A stretch of 64,000 nt of DNA from Cordia subcordata (Eukaryota; Streptophyta; Magnoliopsida; Boraginales; Cordiaceae): the NCBI GenBank assembly GCA_028554755.1, contig JAPTOF010000012.1, positions 5,175,501-5,239,500 of the forward strand. The letters are read 5' to 3'. The notes below the pieces were generated by a model. The model made no database searches, had not been told where the DNA came from, and saw only the letters and a program-made list of their open reading frames with translations. Position 1 is the stretch's first letter; every line of letters begins with the position of its first letter. The position numbers and the translations under genes are program-made. Of the stretch, positions 35,977-47,858 are shown in pieces.

Positions 35977-38900
35977 TTATCCCAAAGATCCAAAACCATC
36001 TGGTGGCCATACCTGAAGAACAATATTCATCAAAAGCAAGCATAAAACGCACAAGTACAAATTGGAGCCTAGTAAAATTTGGATATGAACTTGAAAATTA
36101 GCAAATATAATTTCTTATTCAGTAGGTGGAGTTCCTGCTACGCTTGTGGTGCTAAACTATTTAAAAAGATTCTACTGTGAAATAACTAAAGCATACGATC
36201 AAGACGGGTGACCCTATTTGCGTGTTCCGGAGTGATAAAACACAGAGAGAGATAAAGGAAAGAGAGGACTCTGATGCTCATTAACGGTTAACCTGCTATC
36301 CGTTGCGTGAAATGTAGTTTCACTATCAAGGGCACCTGGAGACATATTAACATAAGCAACTGTCCGGACCCGGTGGCCATAGAAAAATAGACACCTATAA
36401 GGCAGGGACTCAACAATTGTATGCAGAATAAAATTTCAATGATTATGAAATGACGCGTACCCTCTATTCAGTGTACAACATAATATATAAACTACATTGG
36501 CTTTGATTACTTTATCTGGCTTCAAATTTATAACCACCCTTTCTCCTACCCCTTGCGCCAATGGACAATCTAGCCTACGGCCAACCAAGAAAGAAGCAAC
36601 CTTCTCCATAAAACCTAACCTAGTTAAAATGTATAGCTTAAACAACACTTCCCAAATACAATCATTTCATTAATGGTCCAATGGTTCAAACATGATAGCC
36701 ACAGGAATTTGAAAGGAAGGTCACAAATTCTGAGAGCCAACAAGTCGGTCAGCTTCTACAAGGTGCTTATGTGTTCATTTACTTTACAAGCTGATTATTA
36801 CTTTGAATCCTCAACTTTCCTGGGAACTTCACCTCCTTGAATCCCACAAGCCCAACAAGTCAAACGGCCAGGAGTAAGCTCAATCACCAGAATGAACAAC
36901 TAAAAGTAACAAGTGGTACCATACTTTGACAACAAAGTTGAGATTCAACATGTAAATTCACATTTCATCCAGAGATTAATCAACAATAAGTAGAAGGGGC
37001 CGCACCCTGTATAACGCTTTTCCTAGAATCAAGCCATAAGGAATAGGTCCAAGTTGTCGTGAATCCTTGGAAGCATAAATGTTATCCCCCTGAACCCAGA
37101 CATGGCCCTTTGGCACCTACACATCCAAATTTCAGGAAAAAATAAATTAAGGAAATGATAGAAAATTCAATATATGCAAAGTAAAAGAACCTAGAAACAA
37201 GGCATGAGACCTTAACAAGTAATTGTGAGAAACAATTTACAGTACTATCATTGACCCCGTAATGATTTCAAACTAACAGAAAGACTGTAGAAGCTTTATA
37301 CTCCATACACCATGCAAATGTATTAAGCATGTACAAGTAGAGACTTGAATTAATAGCTCAAGAAATTTGTAGTCTCTTGCGAATCAAACCTTGCTGATAA
37401 TTGTAAAATCTAGTCATTGTGCCTTTTTTTTTTCCCCTTTTGGAGAAGTGAAGAATTTTATTAGTATGCACCAAGGGGTGCAACCCTACATCAAGTCTAT
37501 ACACTATCTAAAGGAAAAAGAATGTTATCTACATCACCTACATAGTGACCTTTACTCCAAAAACAAAAATCATGTATCCATTTACTCTTCACAAAAGAGA
37601 AAGAAAACTCCTTCCCTTCAAAAGCTCATCGATTCCTTTCTTTCCAAAGTGACCAAATGATGGTAAGAGAGATCGTACAAATGGCTTTTTTCTTATGTCT
37701 ACAGGTATTGATTTCATCTGAAACGTTAATTTCCTCAATGAAGGTTTTAGAAGCCACCCAATGAATCCCCACAATGTTCAAAGCCATCGCCCAAAGACAT
37801 ATCCCGCCTGATCACACCCAAGCATCAGGTGCTCCCCCATCTCCAAGGTATGCTTGCGAAGAGAACATCTATTAACAATGATTTGTCCCCATCTTTGAAG
37901 ATTATTCATTGTAAGAATTATCCCCATGCAACCTCCCACACACAGAAAGCAACTCTAGATGGGCACAAGTCTTCCAAATGCTTTTCCAGGGAAAGCAAGT
38001 GTATTTTTTATTGCCAGTGTAAACAATGTAGCATAAGAAAAATGAGATATAATAAGGTTGCACTTCCACTTGCTGTCACAATCCTTCACTGTTAAAAGGA
38101 GTAAGGTCCAGTTAATCCCTAAGCACGGATCTCCGAAGCTTCTCCAGCAATGTGATTAAAGCCTGTCTTTGCCTCTAGTATTCTCTTTTTAATTTTTCTT
38201 GTCCTTTTTTTTTTCAACTTTATGACATTCAGAGCTGTTTCCGAATTTCTGCGTTTCGGGGAATTTGCTATCCTCTCCGACTGAAAGCCCTAATTCCACT
38301 CTTCCTAGAAAGAATGGTTTATCCAGCTCTGAAGGAAGCATAAGAAATCAAGTCTGAACTGAGGGATTGGTTGTGGTGGGGGCTGCAGGGGTTCAACGCT
38401 GCTGGAGGAACAAGGCAATAGCCAGTAGGAGGATTTACGAGAAACTTATAGAAAGACAGACTTTAAATACGAAAAAGGGTCATTCACTTTGCAAGTGGCA
38501 AAATGTGATCAGAAATTCACAGAAAAATACATCAGTTTGCAGAAAGGAAAAAGAATTGCTAAACATTCAAACTCAACACAAGGAAAAGGCAAATGCAAGC
38601 TCTCTTTAGAAAAGGTCGTTAAATCTCAATCCTCATGCTTGTGTTGTCTAGCTAGAAATCTAAACATTGAGTCATCTAGAGCACAAGTTGGACGGCCCTG
38701 AACAACCAAAGCTTCCAGTTCTTGATTTTCATTTTATATGCAAAATTAATAATCGAAAGAATTCAACCATAAACCATATGATGTGTAATATAACTACTAA
38801 AGAAGTATTTTTTTTTAGGGCAAACCTATCTCAAATGATTTTATTAACAAATAAAAGAACTCAAAAATCTTGTAAAACTGCAATTCTTTTCCCTTTTCCT

Positions 38901-40436
38901 TCATCAAAGTAATCTTAAAAGTGAAATCTTGCAAGTATTTTAAGAATAAAACAACTTTGTAGCTTTTTGAAATATAAAATATTATTAACAATTCCATAAT
39001 CAACAAGAAATATAATTATCAGCTGAATATCATGCAACATCAGCTGATAATTTAGTAATTGAAATCCACAATATACTACAGCTGATATCTTGCAAGCATC
39101 ATAATTTTAAAATATTAAAAAACTTCACACACATTTCCTAAAAATACCTCAACTTAAAACTCCTAAACAATTAAAATGCTCAAATCTAACCCAAAAATTA
39201 TCAACTCAATGATGTTATAGTCAAATTTACAATAATATGTTAGTAATAACGTTAATGAGGGAGTGAGAGTAAAATAAAATGAGCATACTGTAAAATGCAT
39301 AAAGTGATCCGAAAACATAAAAGAAAAAATAAAATTCCTCAAAATTTAACCCCAAAACTATATCAATTTAATAGCATTGTGAATCAAGATTGCAACACCA
39401 AAAGATAGTAAATTTAGAGAGGAAATGAAAGTATAACAAAAGAACCGTACTGTATAATGTGACGAGCATAAAAAAAAAAAATACATAAAATTCCTCAAGT
39501 TTAACCAAAATGCAAAGTGCAACCGGCTAAGCATAGCGTGCAGTGAAGCGATCAGTAAATATATACACACACACAGTTACATTAAATTCTTCAATTTGAT
39601 AAGGTTATTGCGAAAATTTAAAGCAGAAAAAGAAATGTACAACAAAAGAAGCATATCAGTATAGTGCATATGTAAAATTTCTCAAATTTTACCTAAAAAT
39701 CAGATTTGTTTTAAAGAAGCGACCACTCACTTCATAACATTATAATCAAAATTGCACATATTAATATCAATATTTTACAGAGAAGATGAGAGTACAACCA
39801 ACGAAGCATACCTACAATGGCGGCGAGAGCAGTTAAAAGAAAACATAAAACTCCGTCTCAAACAAAATCATCAATCGAATGATATTCTCGTCAAAATTGC
39901 TACGGAAAAAGATTATTAAAAGAAAATGGAAAGGAAAAAACGGAAAGTACAAGGAGGGAAGCGCAATGTACCGTGACAGTGCGGGAGCGATTGGAGTTGG
40001 TGGGGTCCACTAAGTAGGTGACGGTATCACCTTCCATTCCCATAATCCGCTTCGTCAAAGACTTCCTAGGGTTTTCAGGAGACCGCAGGAGCACGACGTC
40101 GCCGGGGCCCACTCTCCGTAAAAGCGGCGACACGTGTTCGACTAATAGCACGTCCCCGGTCAAGTTCAGCGTCGGTAGCATGCTCGGTCCGTACACCTTC
40201 AGAATAAAAATTAAAATTAAAATTAAAATTAAAGAAATGATTAAAGTCTTAACTTGAGTGAAATTAAAAACAAAAAAACAAAAAGAAATGGGAATTTCGA
40301 ATTATACGATGATGGGGGAGCAAACGTAAGTGTTGGTGACGTGTAAGAGGCAGAGGAACTTGGCGAAGAGGAGAGATTGGTCGAGCGCTTCTCTTGCAAA
40401 GTGTCTCCATTGGCTTAGCTTCTTCAACAATCTCAT
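35977..40436 (-). CDS. IMP1: Mitochondrial inner membrane protease subunit 1, four exons
   Basis: Exons (minus strand): 40436-40308, 40196-39972, 37116-37006, 36012-35977. All introns are GT-AG in phase 0, giving 166 residues, the usual plant IMP1 length. It is an S26-family (signal-peptidase-like) protease of the mitochondrial inner membrane that trims sorting signals of intermembrane-space proteins, normally with IMP2. Seen: an N-terminal membrane segment (SLLFAKFLCLLHV, 21-33); box B YGPSMLPTL with the catalytic Ser48; TKRIMGMEGD with the catalytic Lys92; and the conserved PKGHVWVQGDN.YAS.DSR block followed by YGLILGKAL. Exon 4 encodes only VWPPDGFGSLG, the conserved family C-terminus. Without that splice exon 3 would read on to TAA at 36976-36978. 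Intron 2 (2.9 kb) carries LINE remnants; intron 1 has an AATTAA-type microsatellite (40205-40236). No TATA box is obvious. Confidence 0.92.
37430..38010 (-). pseudogene. LINE 3' fragment (zf-RVT region) in IMP1 intron 2
   Basis: Minus-strand translation in mixed frames gives the C-terminal region of plant L1-type LINE ORF2. From about 37960 downward there is LTMNNLQRWGQIIVNRC, then EHLMLGC (the zf-RVT Cys/His segment). Next comes NIVGIHWVA and finally IIWSLWKERNR at about 37640-37670. Frameshifts and a stop after WKERNR show it is dead. It is on the same strand as IMP1, so it lies within the primary transcript and must be spliced out. It is distinct from the RT-domain LINE piece at 9985-10590. 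Confidence 0.75.
38011..39971 (-). other. Remainder of IMP1 intron 2
   Basis: Intron DNA. The part from about 38100 to 38720 is more balanced and carries overlapping open frames (38367-38609, 38489-38701) that I do not recognise. The rest is AT-rich. No additional exon is needed to complete IMP1. Confidence 0.5.
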
Positions 40437-40699
40437 CCTACTTCCTACAGTGTGTGACTGTGTGTCCCCTCCTTTTTCTCTGCATATGCGCTCTCGTTTG
40501 TGAACAATACTCTTTTAGAAAATCAAAATTTTTAGTTTTTTTTTTAATTAAATTTGAATTTGTGCCAGAGTTTTAATCTTTTCTAAAAAAGAATCAAGTT
40601 AAGTAATTATTATAAAAATATGTATTGTTTAAACAAATATTTTTTACAAGAAAAGAACAATCCAAAATATTTTTTATAAAAAAGAACAATCCAAACAGG

Positions 40700-42190
40700 T
40701 CCTACACTATGCCCCTAATTACTGTGCGCTTAACCATCACCATGCACCTTCCACGCGTGAGACACACACACCTATATAATAAGATATAAGACTTAGATCA
40801 TCCAAAATTTCCAAAAACACGAAGCGCCGCATTTTAAACACACACAAAACCTCTTCGCCTATCTCACGAATCTGACGACAACAACCTCTTCTACGATTAA
40901 AAAACTCCGACAACTTCATCTAAGTCAACAACACCGACACAAAGGTAACAATTTCTATCATAAAATACACAAATATTCACACTATATATATGTGTGTGTG
41001 TGTGTGTGTGTGCTTCCATGACAGTGATGTTTAACCTCAGTACGTGTTTGAACATCACTGACAAAATGTGTGAAATTGCTCTGAAAATATATTATAAATT
41101 TTCACATTACAAAAATATTTGAGAATCAATGTTCTAATATGTGATAAACTAAAAGTCAAAGTTCAAAACATTTCCTCTTGAATGTTCAAAATGAATAAAA
41201 TATTGATTTAAAATTAAAATCATGCTGCCTGATAAAATAAAAAGCATGGTTCAAAATGAATAAAATATTTATTCAAAATAACTAAACTACTAGTTCAAAA
41301 TGTATAAACTATTGGTTCAAAATTGATATCATGTTACCTGATAAAATAAAAATCATGGTTCAAAATGAATAAACTATTGGTTCAAAATTAATAAACTACT
41401 GATTTAAAATGAATAAATTACTGGTATAAAATAAATAAACTACTAGTTCAAACTGAATAAACTACTGATTCAAAATTCATATACTACATGTACAAAATCA
41501 ATACAGAATTTCATATGTTACATTAGTAGTTCACAAAATATTGTCATATTTGATAAATCAATAGCATTAGTTCAAAATATTCACTCGAAATGTTCAAAAT
41601 GCATAAACTACTAGTTCAAAACAATTATACTATATGTTCAAAATCAATAAACTATTGGTTTAAAATTTATGTTTTGCTATCTGATTAACTAATGTATGTT
41701 ATATATTCAGAATGAATTACATTAGTGAACATGAATACTCAACGAGTGATGAAGAAGTCCCTGAAGTTGGCATCATAACATAAACAGGCATATTCTCATA
41801 TTCACCCATTGTAATTATCAAAATTAAAAGCAAAAAATCAAATTAAAAGCAAAAAATCAAAATAAAAGCTTATCAGCAAAAGAATGACATAGTAAAACAT
41901 AATCACTACTGTTCAACAAAGATAAATGCTCAAAATTGCCTAACAAAAGAGATACTAGTTACAGATTGGAAGATAAATTCATAGACATTAGAAAATAAAT
42001 CATTAAAGAACCTATACGCAAAACTATATCAATGATTTTAACGACTTCGCTTGACCTGTTAAAACATGTTTTATTTTTTTAATTTTAAACAACATCAAAT
42101 GGTGTCGTTTCAATAGAGTGTGTATAACACGCGATTTAAGGAGCACTGTGCTTCTAGAGCACAGTAAAATTTGCGCATGTGTTATGACTC
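40700..42190. mobile_element. Candidate Mutator-like element with internal sub-repeats
   Basis: The left end region (ACACTATGCCCCTAATTACT then GTGCGCT and CGCGTGAGACACACAC) resembles the reverse complement of the right end region (ACACATGCGCAAATTTTACT then GTGCTCT and CGCGTGTTATACACAC). This gives a diverged terminal repeat of about 60-70 bp. Exact ends and a 9-bp duplication could not be fixed. The interior contains many copies of GTTCAAAATGAATAAACT (41160-41680). It also has a short frame from ATG at 41711 reading MNYISEHEYSTSDEEVPEVG before a stop at 41780, acidic and possibly the start of a lost transposase gene. Confidence 0.4.
41160..41680. repeat. Diverged tandem repeats of a ~20-bp unit
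   Basis: The unit GTTCAAAATGAATAAACTAYTG recurs more than ten times with substitutions and indels, interspersed with ATCATGTTACCTGATAAAAT blocks. It lies inside the candidate element at 40700-42190. Confidence 0.7.
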
Positions 42191-44988
42191 CAACTAAATG
42201 TTTTTATTTTTTTGAACGTAATTTAAAAGGAATGCAAATATAATATATACCTCATCATTATGAATTTGGAACATTAAATAAAAACACATGGTTTGAAATT
42301 TACATTAATTTATTATTATTATTATTGTTGTTGTTGTTATTATATTACTACTATTACTATTATTATTATTCTTTCTCATAGTATAAACTAAAAATACTAA
42401 TAATAACTTGCGATTCTATTTTTTAAATTAAAGGTATATGTATATACATACATACATATACATGTGTGTGTGTGTGTTTGTAATGTTAGATTATATTATC
42501 ATGTCAACACCATTCAATCTTACGTACAACAGTGACCATTACTTTTTTCCCCATTCCGTGGCATCAGTAGTGAGGGCTTTTAGGGTTGGATTATTTTCAT
42601 GAATAAATAACTAAGATGAATATGAACATGCAATATATTTAATAAATTACAAAAACAATTGACACATATATGATATACCTTATCAATCTGGGTTTTCACT
42701 ATGAATGCAGAATGAAAGTAATGAATAAGAAACATACACTGATAACACAGTGCATCAGTTTAAGAAATACATATAATTTTAAGCCAACATGGATCACATG
42801 AAAAAAAAATTAGGAAGAAAACATATATAAGAAGAGATAATATATTCGAAGTCAATAAATAACATGCAAAATGATACATATACATTGAAGGCATTAATAA
42901 TGGTAAGCAGTGACAGTGTATTCAAGTGATAACGAAAAAGATCACAATAGATGTAACATAGAATGAAAATATATATCATACCTCTTAGGACCAATACTAG
43001 ATATGGTGGAGTGAAATTAAGAGAGTTTCAACTTTGTTATAGTTAGCAACAAAAAAAGTTATGGATACAAAGCTAAGAAATGAATATTCAAGTGGTAGAG
43101 AACAAAATGACGGACCCAATTCAATGATATTTAATATTATTTATATGATTTGAATAAATTAAGTAAAATAATAAAATCCAAAACTTTCCAATGATAGCAA
43201 AAAATGAATTAGGACGAAGTGTATTTTTATTTCTATTCGTATAAAGTTATATTTATATATCATAATTAGAATAAAAATTACATGATATTCAGAGAGGACA
43301 CTATGCACCCACGCTATGTACACGTCCGCAGTTATGTACACCCCTACTCACGTGAAAAACTCGTACTTTTATTTTAAGAAAAGAAAAAACAGATCTCTCT
43401 CCTTCTGCTCTGCCTTTCACTCATCATCCAAAAATGGTGGTAGACAAAACTTCTCAGATTCCACCACCAATAAAAAAAAGTCTCGTGCTGGCCAGAGTTG
43501 TCTCCACTTCATTAGAGTGGACTAAGATAGCTCGTGGTGAAACTAATAAAATCAACAAGCTATACATTGATAGAAGCATTCTGTAGACAATTGAAACGAT
43601 GGTGAACCCATTTTTTAGCACTCGAAACTTAAGCAGTTGCCATTGTTGGTTGGCAAGACTGACAACTTGGAGTAGCGAAAAAAGCCAACCATTGTAACCA
43701 TGATTTTTTTTTTTAAGAAAAAAGAGAGAGATCTGTACTCGACATTGGCTAGCCACTTGCCAAGCTCGGAGTCATTCCATATTTCGTCTGAGCCCAAGCT
43801 TGAACTGGTCATATGTAGACTGATTATGAGAAAAAAAATTGAAAATGTTTGATGTAATTTAATATTTGTTGAGTTAAAATTTGTGAAATTGAAAATTAAA
43901 ATTTGTGAACATAGCGCTCAAAATCGTAAATAGATAGTTTATTAACTGTGATCAAGCAGTTTATCAATCTTGAACATATAATATAAATCTTTTAAATACA
44001 TAATATATGAGTGATGAATAATTAAAACTATAGACATATCATATAAAATTATGAACAATCAAAAATTTTGAATATAAAGTTATGTTCATAATTTTTATGT
44101 TCACAATTGATAAATGATATGTTTACAACTTGTAATCAACACATTCACACTAATAAACTACATGTTTATACCTGTGAACAACAACATTCACAAATTTGAA
44201 AAAAAATATTCACAACTTTAATTAAAATATTCACAACCTTGAATATTTTTTGACATATAAAATTAAACACGAAACTTCTGATATATAAAATTAAAACATA
44301 AAAATTAAGAAATTCACAAGTAAATAGTCCTTTTAATTACTAGAAGGACATTTTGAAGCTTCTATAATTTCAAAAGAACTAAAACAATGAATACAACTTC
44401 CTGAGGCAACACATCAAACACAAACACTACATTGAAACAAAGCCAAAATTTTCATCAATCTCTGGGTAATAAAGGTTCCAAAAAACACTATCAAAATTAC
44501 AGCAACTTTGCCCAACTCCTATAACAAGAAGTTCCTCTCCAAAAATTTTTCTCAACTTTGGTAGTGGATAGAAAACCCCTATACTTAAGGCACGTGCTTC
44601 TTTGAGTCTTTCTCTCTTACACATATAGACAAATCTGTTAGCATCTTCCTCTTTTGATATCTTCAATTTTATTTTTCAATATTACTCATATGCACACATG
44701 AAACACGTATTTGCTGCTCTTTGACAACAGAAAAAGGGATTGCAGTGACAAGATGACGGCGGTGGGGGTAACGAAGCGATGACAATGATGGAAGCAATTT
44801 TCTAGAGAATATCAAAGAGATAGAGAATTAAAGGGAAGAGAGAAAATTTTAAGCATGGAAAGAGAATAGAGAGAGGGAGAGTGAATCATGGAGAGAGAAG
44901 AGGGAGAGTGAAGGGAGAGAGAGAATCGGGAAGGAGAGAACAGGGAAAGAAAGAGAGTGGTTATGTGTGTTTATGTGAGAGAAAGTAT
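42191..44988. other. Repeat-rich spacer, no gene
   Basis: It contains (TTA)n/(TTG)n microsatellites at 42305-42370 and (TG)n at 42461-42477, plus a repeated segment at 42513-42600 (see separate entry). A patch at 43300-43820 has frames on both strands but no recognisable family. 43900-44260 is rich in TTCACAA-type sub-repeats, and 44820-44985 is a GA-rich tract. No gene supported. Confidence 0.5.
42513..42600 (+). repeat. Dispersed direct repeat, copy A (copy B at 47686-47772)
   Basis: Both copies contain TTCAATCTTACGTACAAC, GTGACCATTAC, GGCATCAGTAGTGAG and AGGGTTGGATTAT in the same order and strand, about 80% alike over roughly 87 bp and 5.2 kb apart. Surrounding sequence is not similar. 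Origin unknown. Confidence 0.65.
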
Positions 44989-46643
44989 TAAGGATGTCAA
45001 TGGTACCTCGCCGGACACCGGCGGCGTCAGGGCGGGATTTTTGCAAAAAAAACATCTAGGGTGGGGCAGGGCGGGGTTTTTTCTTTGTACCCCGGTGCCA
45101 GGGCAGGGCGGGGTCGGGTGACCCCGCCCCCAGTATATATATACTAGTATGTCACCCGTGTTATTACACGGGATATGATATATATAGGTTGATACATTAA
45201 AAAGATTTAGTTTTTTATTCATCTAAATATTTCAAACAAATTATATGAACTATCTTTAATAAATTAAACAATAATAACAAACATATATTTAATAATACGT
45301 TGTATTGGGGAAAAAAATTAGACCTATCTAATAAAGAGATTTGTATCCATATGGTAGAAAAAACCCATTATCGTTACATAGAGTTAAGTGGTATTAAAAC
45401 TAACTTTTTCATATGATCTAAAATAACGTGGTATATTTTATCAAAATAAAAAGAAATTAACGATGTCACTATGCTTTAAATACCATATAGTGAATAGACT
45501 ACAATATATACGATAACATTTTAAGTAGTCAAGTTTTTATATATTTGTCAATTAGCAGAATCACGTTTAGGATCTAAATTTAAATTACAGATTAAAAAAA
45601 TATTTTGAAGAATCTTATATTTTCACATATTCTTCTTAAAATGGAAGGAAAGCTTACTTCCATTTTCTAAAAATATATTTAATATTTTAATGTAATAAAT
45701 CATACCAGTTTAGTAAAAAAGAAGCAACATGCTAATAGAAAGTAAAAAAATAACATTCTAACAATGATCAAGATAACATTATAAAAAAATATTAAAAAAA
45801 ATGTACTTTTAGATGGGAAGTTTAAATGAAAAATAAAAACATAAATAAAGAATAGAAACCAAGATAAAGATACCATAACAGAGATGAATAAGTACAACCC
45901 AAACCACATATAAGGAACTAACATTTAAATAGATGTGCAAGATAATAAAATAATAAATAATTTTTTTTGTACCTTCCCTCTCGAAAAGCTATATACTGAG
46001 GCCAAAATAAGGAAATAGCATTACGAATACATGTGTGTGTTTGTATGTGTGTGTGTGTGTGTTTATATACATATAAAAGGGTTTAATATAAAGGAAACCA
46101 TCGATAACTAATGATTTTGGCAGCAATTAGTGTGTAAATCGAAATAGATCTGACAAAAATTGGCAACATACATATGATTTCCCTATATATGAAAAATTTT
46201 GAAATTTGCAAGATATCACAATCTGGAATTATGGAGAAATTGTGGTGATAAAAAAATCGATTGAATTACTATTATCTAAAAAAAAAAAAGAAGTGAATCT
46301 GTCTGCTATGAGTGAGATTGGAATGTATGAGCTTAAATATGATACTTAAATAATGATTTAACCATGATCTTAGGCTAGTGATTAAGTGTAAATAATATAT
46401 GAAAAAGAAAAAGGAAAGATTTTGAGTGCAGGAAAAGGGAAGAAATCGAATTGAACAACAAATAAATAATTTAGTTGATTGCATAATTTAAGCAACAAAT
46501 TTGTGATGTCTATATATTAATTTTAGGAATCGATGCAGTAGAAACTTATTTTAAATAATTAAGTGTGGTAATATACACATTGCATGAAACTGACAGCGCC
46601 ACTTGACAACATTATATGCAACGGGGTCCGTTATATATAATAG

Positions 46644-46675
<32 letters not shown>

Positions 46676-47145
46676 CATATATCTCTACATATACATATAT
46701 ATGTGTGTGTGTGTGTGTATGTATGTATATTATATGTTATGTTTAATAATTATGATTTGGAGTAAGTTTGGATTTATTGTGTTATTGTTGTAGCATTATG
46801 TTGAATTTTAAGTATTAGAGTTTGAATTTGATGTGTTAAGGTTTGATGCATAATTTATGTTTTTATTTATTTATTTTTATCTAATTAAAAAGTAGGGATT
46901 TCATTTGACAAAAAAGAACTTAACAAGTAGGTGTTTCGTCCCGATACTACCATTCCTTTGACTTTTGTTGACAAGTGCTCCGTAGGTAGGGGCATGGTGT
47001 AAAAAACACCGGTAGAGGTGGGAATGGTAGTCGGAAGAAAACCCAGGTACAGGTATAGGGGCAGGGTAAGGGCAGGTAGAAAAATACCAGGTGCAGAGTA
47101 GGGGTTTGTGAACCCCACCCCTACCTTGGCTCATTGACATCACTA
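44989..47145. mobile_element. Non-autonomous hAT element with TSD
   Basis: The left end TAAGGATGTCAATGG and right-end reverse complement TAGTGATGTCAATGA form a short inverted repeat of the TAGGGATGTCAATGG class typical of plant hAT elements. Flanks are GAAAGTAT (44981-44988) and GAAAGTAC (47146-47153), 7 of 8 identical; shifting the boundary by one gives the perfect octamer AGAAAGTA on both sides. Both sub-termini are very GC-rich (CCGGCGGCGTCAGGGCGGG near 45015; CCCCACCCCTACC near 47115) in AT-rich surroundings. The 1.8-kb interior has no transposase frame and carries a Helitron-like end (45143-45172) and microsatellites at 46043-46062 and 46643-46720. Confidence 0.82.
45143..45172 (-). mobile_element. 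Helitron-like 3' terminus nested in the hAT element
   Basis: On the minus strand a perfect 7-bp hairpin CCCGTGT-AATA-ACACGGG is followed after seven bases by CTAGT, the arrangement of a plant Helitron 3' end (hairpin, short gap, CTRRT). The element would extend to higher coordinates. The 5' TC end was not identified, so its length is unknown. Confidence 0.55.
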
Positions 47146-47742
47146 GAAAGTACGTGTGAGGGGGAGAGAGAAAGAGAGCAGAATGTGACGAAGAAAGAGA
47201 GAGAGAGAGTCTGCATTTTTCCCGTTTAGATGCGCACATAAAGCACACATTTGATAGGGTGTATGTAGCTTGGTGGATATACCTGGGTTAGGGTACACCT
47301 AATAATTTGCATATGATATGTGCCTATAATCACAATGATATTCACGGAATATAAAAGACGTTAATCTCATTTTGTTTAATCAAAAAAGAAAATATTTTTG
47401 AAAAATTGGACACCTTAATTTAAGGAAAAAATACTACGTTAGTACATTTAATAATTAAATGAAAAAATTTCTTAAAGGTACAAATTTAATTGGAACGAGC
47501 GTTAAAAAAAGAAATAATTAAAATATCATACAGGCTCATTTTTAAATAAGAAAGAAATTATTTTATAATTAAAGCTCTAACAATAAAAGTTTCTATATAT
47601 ACAAGGGCATTATTGGAACAATGAAAAAAAGTTCTTTATGGCACCACGTGGCAACATTTCAGTGCAACAGATTCAGATCATTACTTTCAATCTTACGTAC
47701 AACGTGACCATTACATTCTTCCCAATGCCTTGGCATCAGTAG

Positions 47743-47858
47743 TGAGTGTTTCTAAGGGTTGGATTATATTTTTCTTTTTTTGGAAGAGTATTTCTTTTGG
47801 TGAGTGTTTCTAAGGGTTGGATTATATTTTTCTTTTTTTGGAAGAGTATTTTTTTTGG
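47743..47858 (+). repeat. 58-bp tandem duplication
   Basis: Two adjacent copies (47743-47800 and 47801-47858) starting TGAGTGTTTCTAAGGGTTGG and ending in TTTTGG differ by a single base, which indicates a recent duplication. Confidence 0.95.

Noticed and set aside
36976..37005. IMP1 ending at TAA 36976 by reading through exon 3
   Set aside because: Kept only as an alternative: the tail is not family-like, while splicing to 36012 restores the conserved VWPP..FGSLG ending.
46885..47248. Minus-strand frames of 77 and 115 residues rich in Pro/Leu/Ser
   Set aside because: They span the right end of the hAT element and the GA-rich flank, with no domain recognised.
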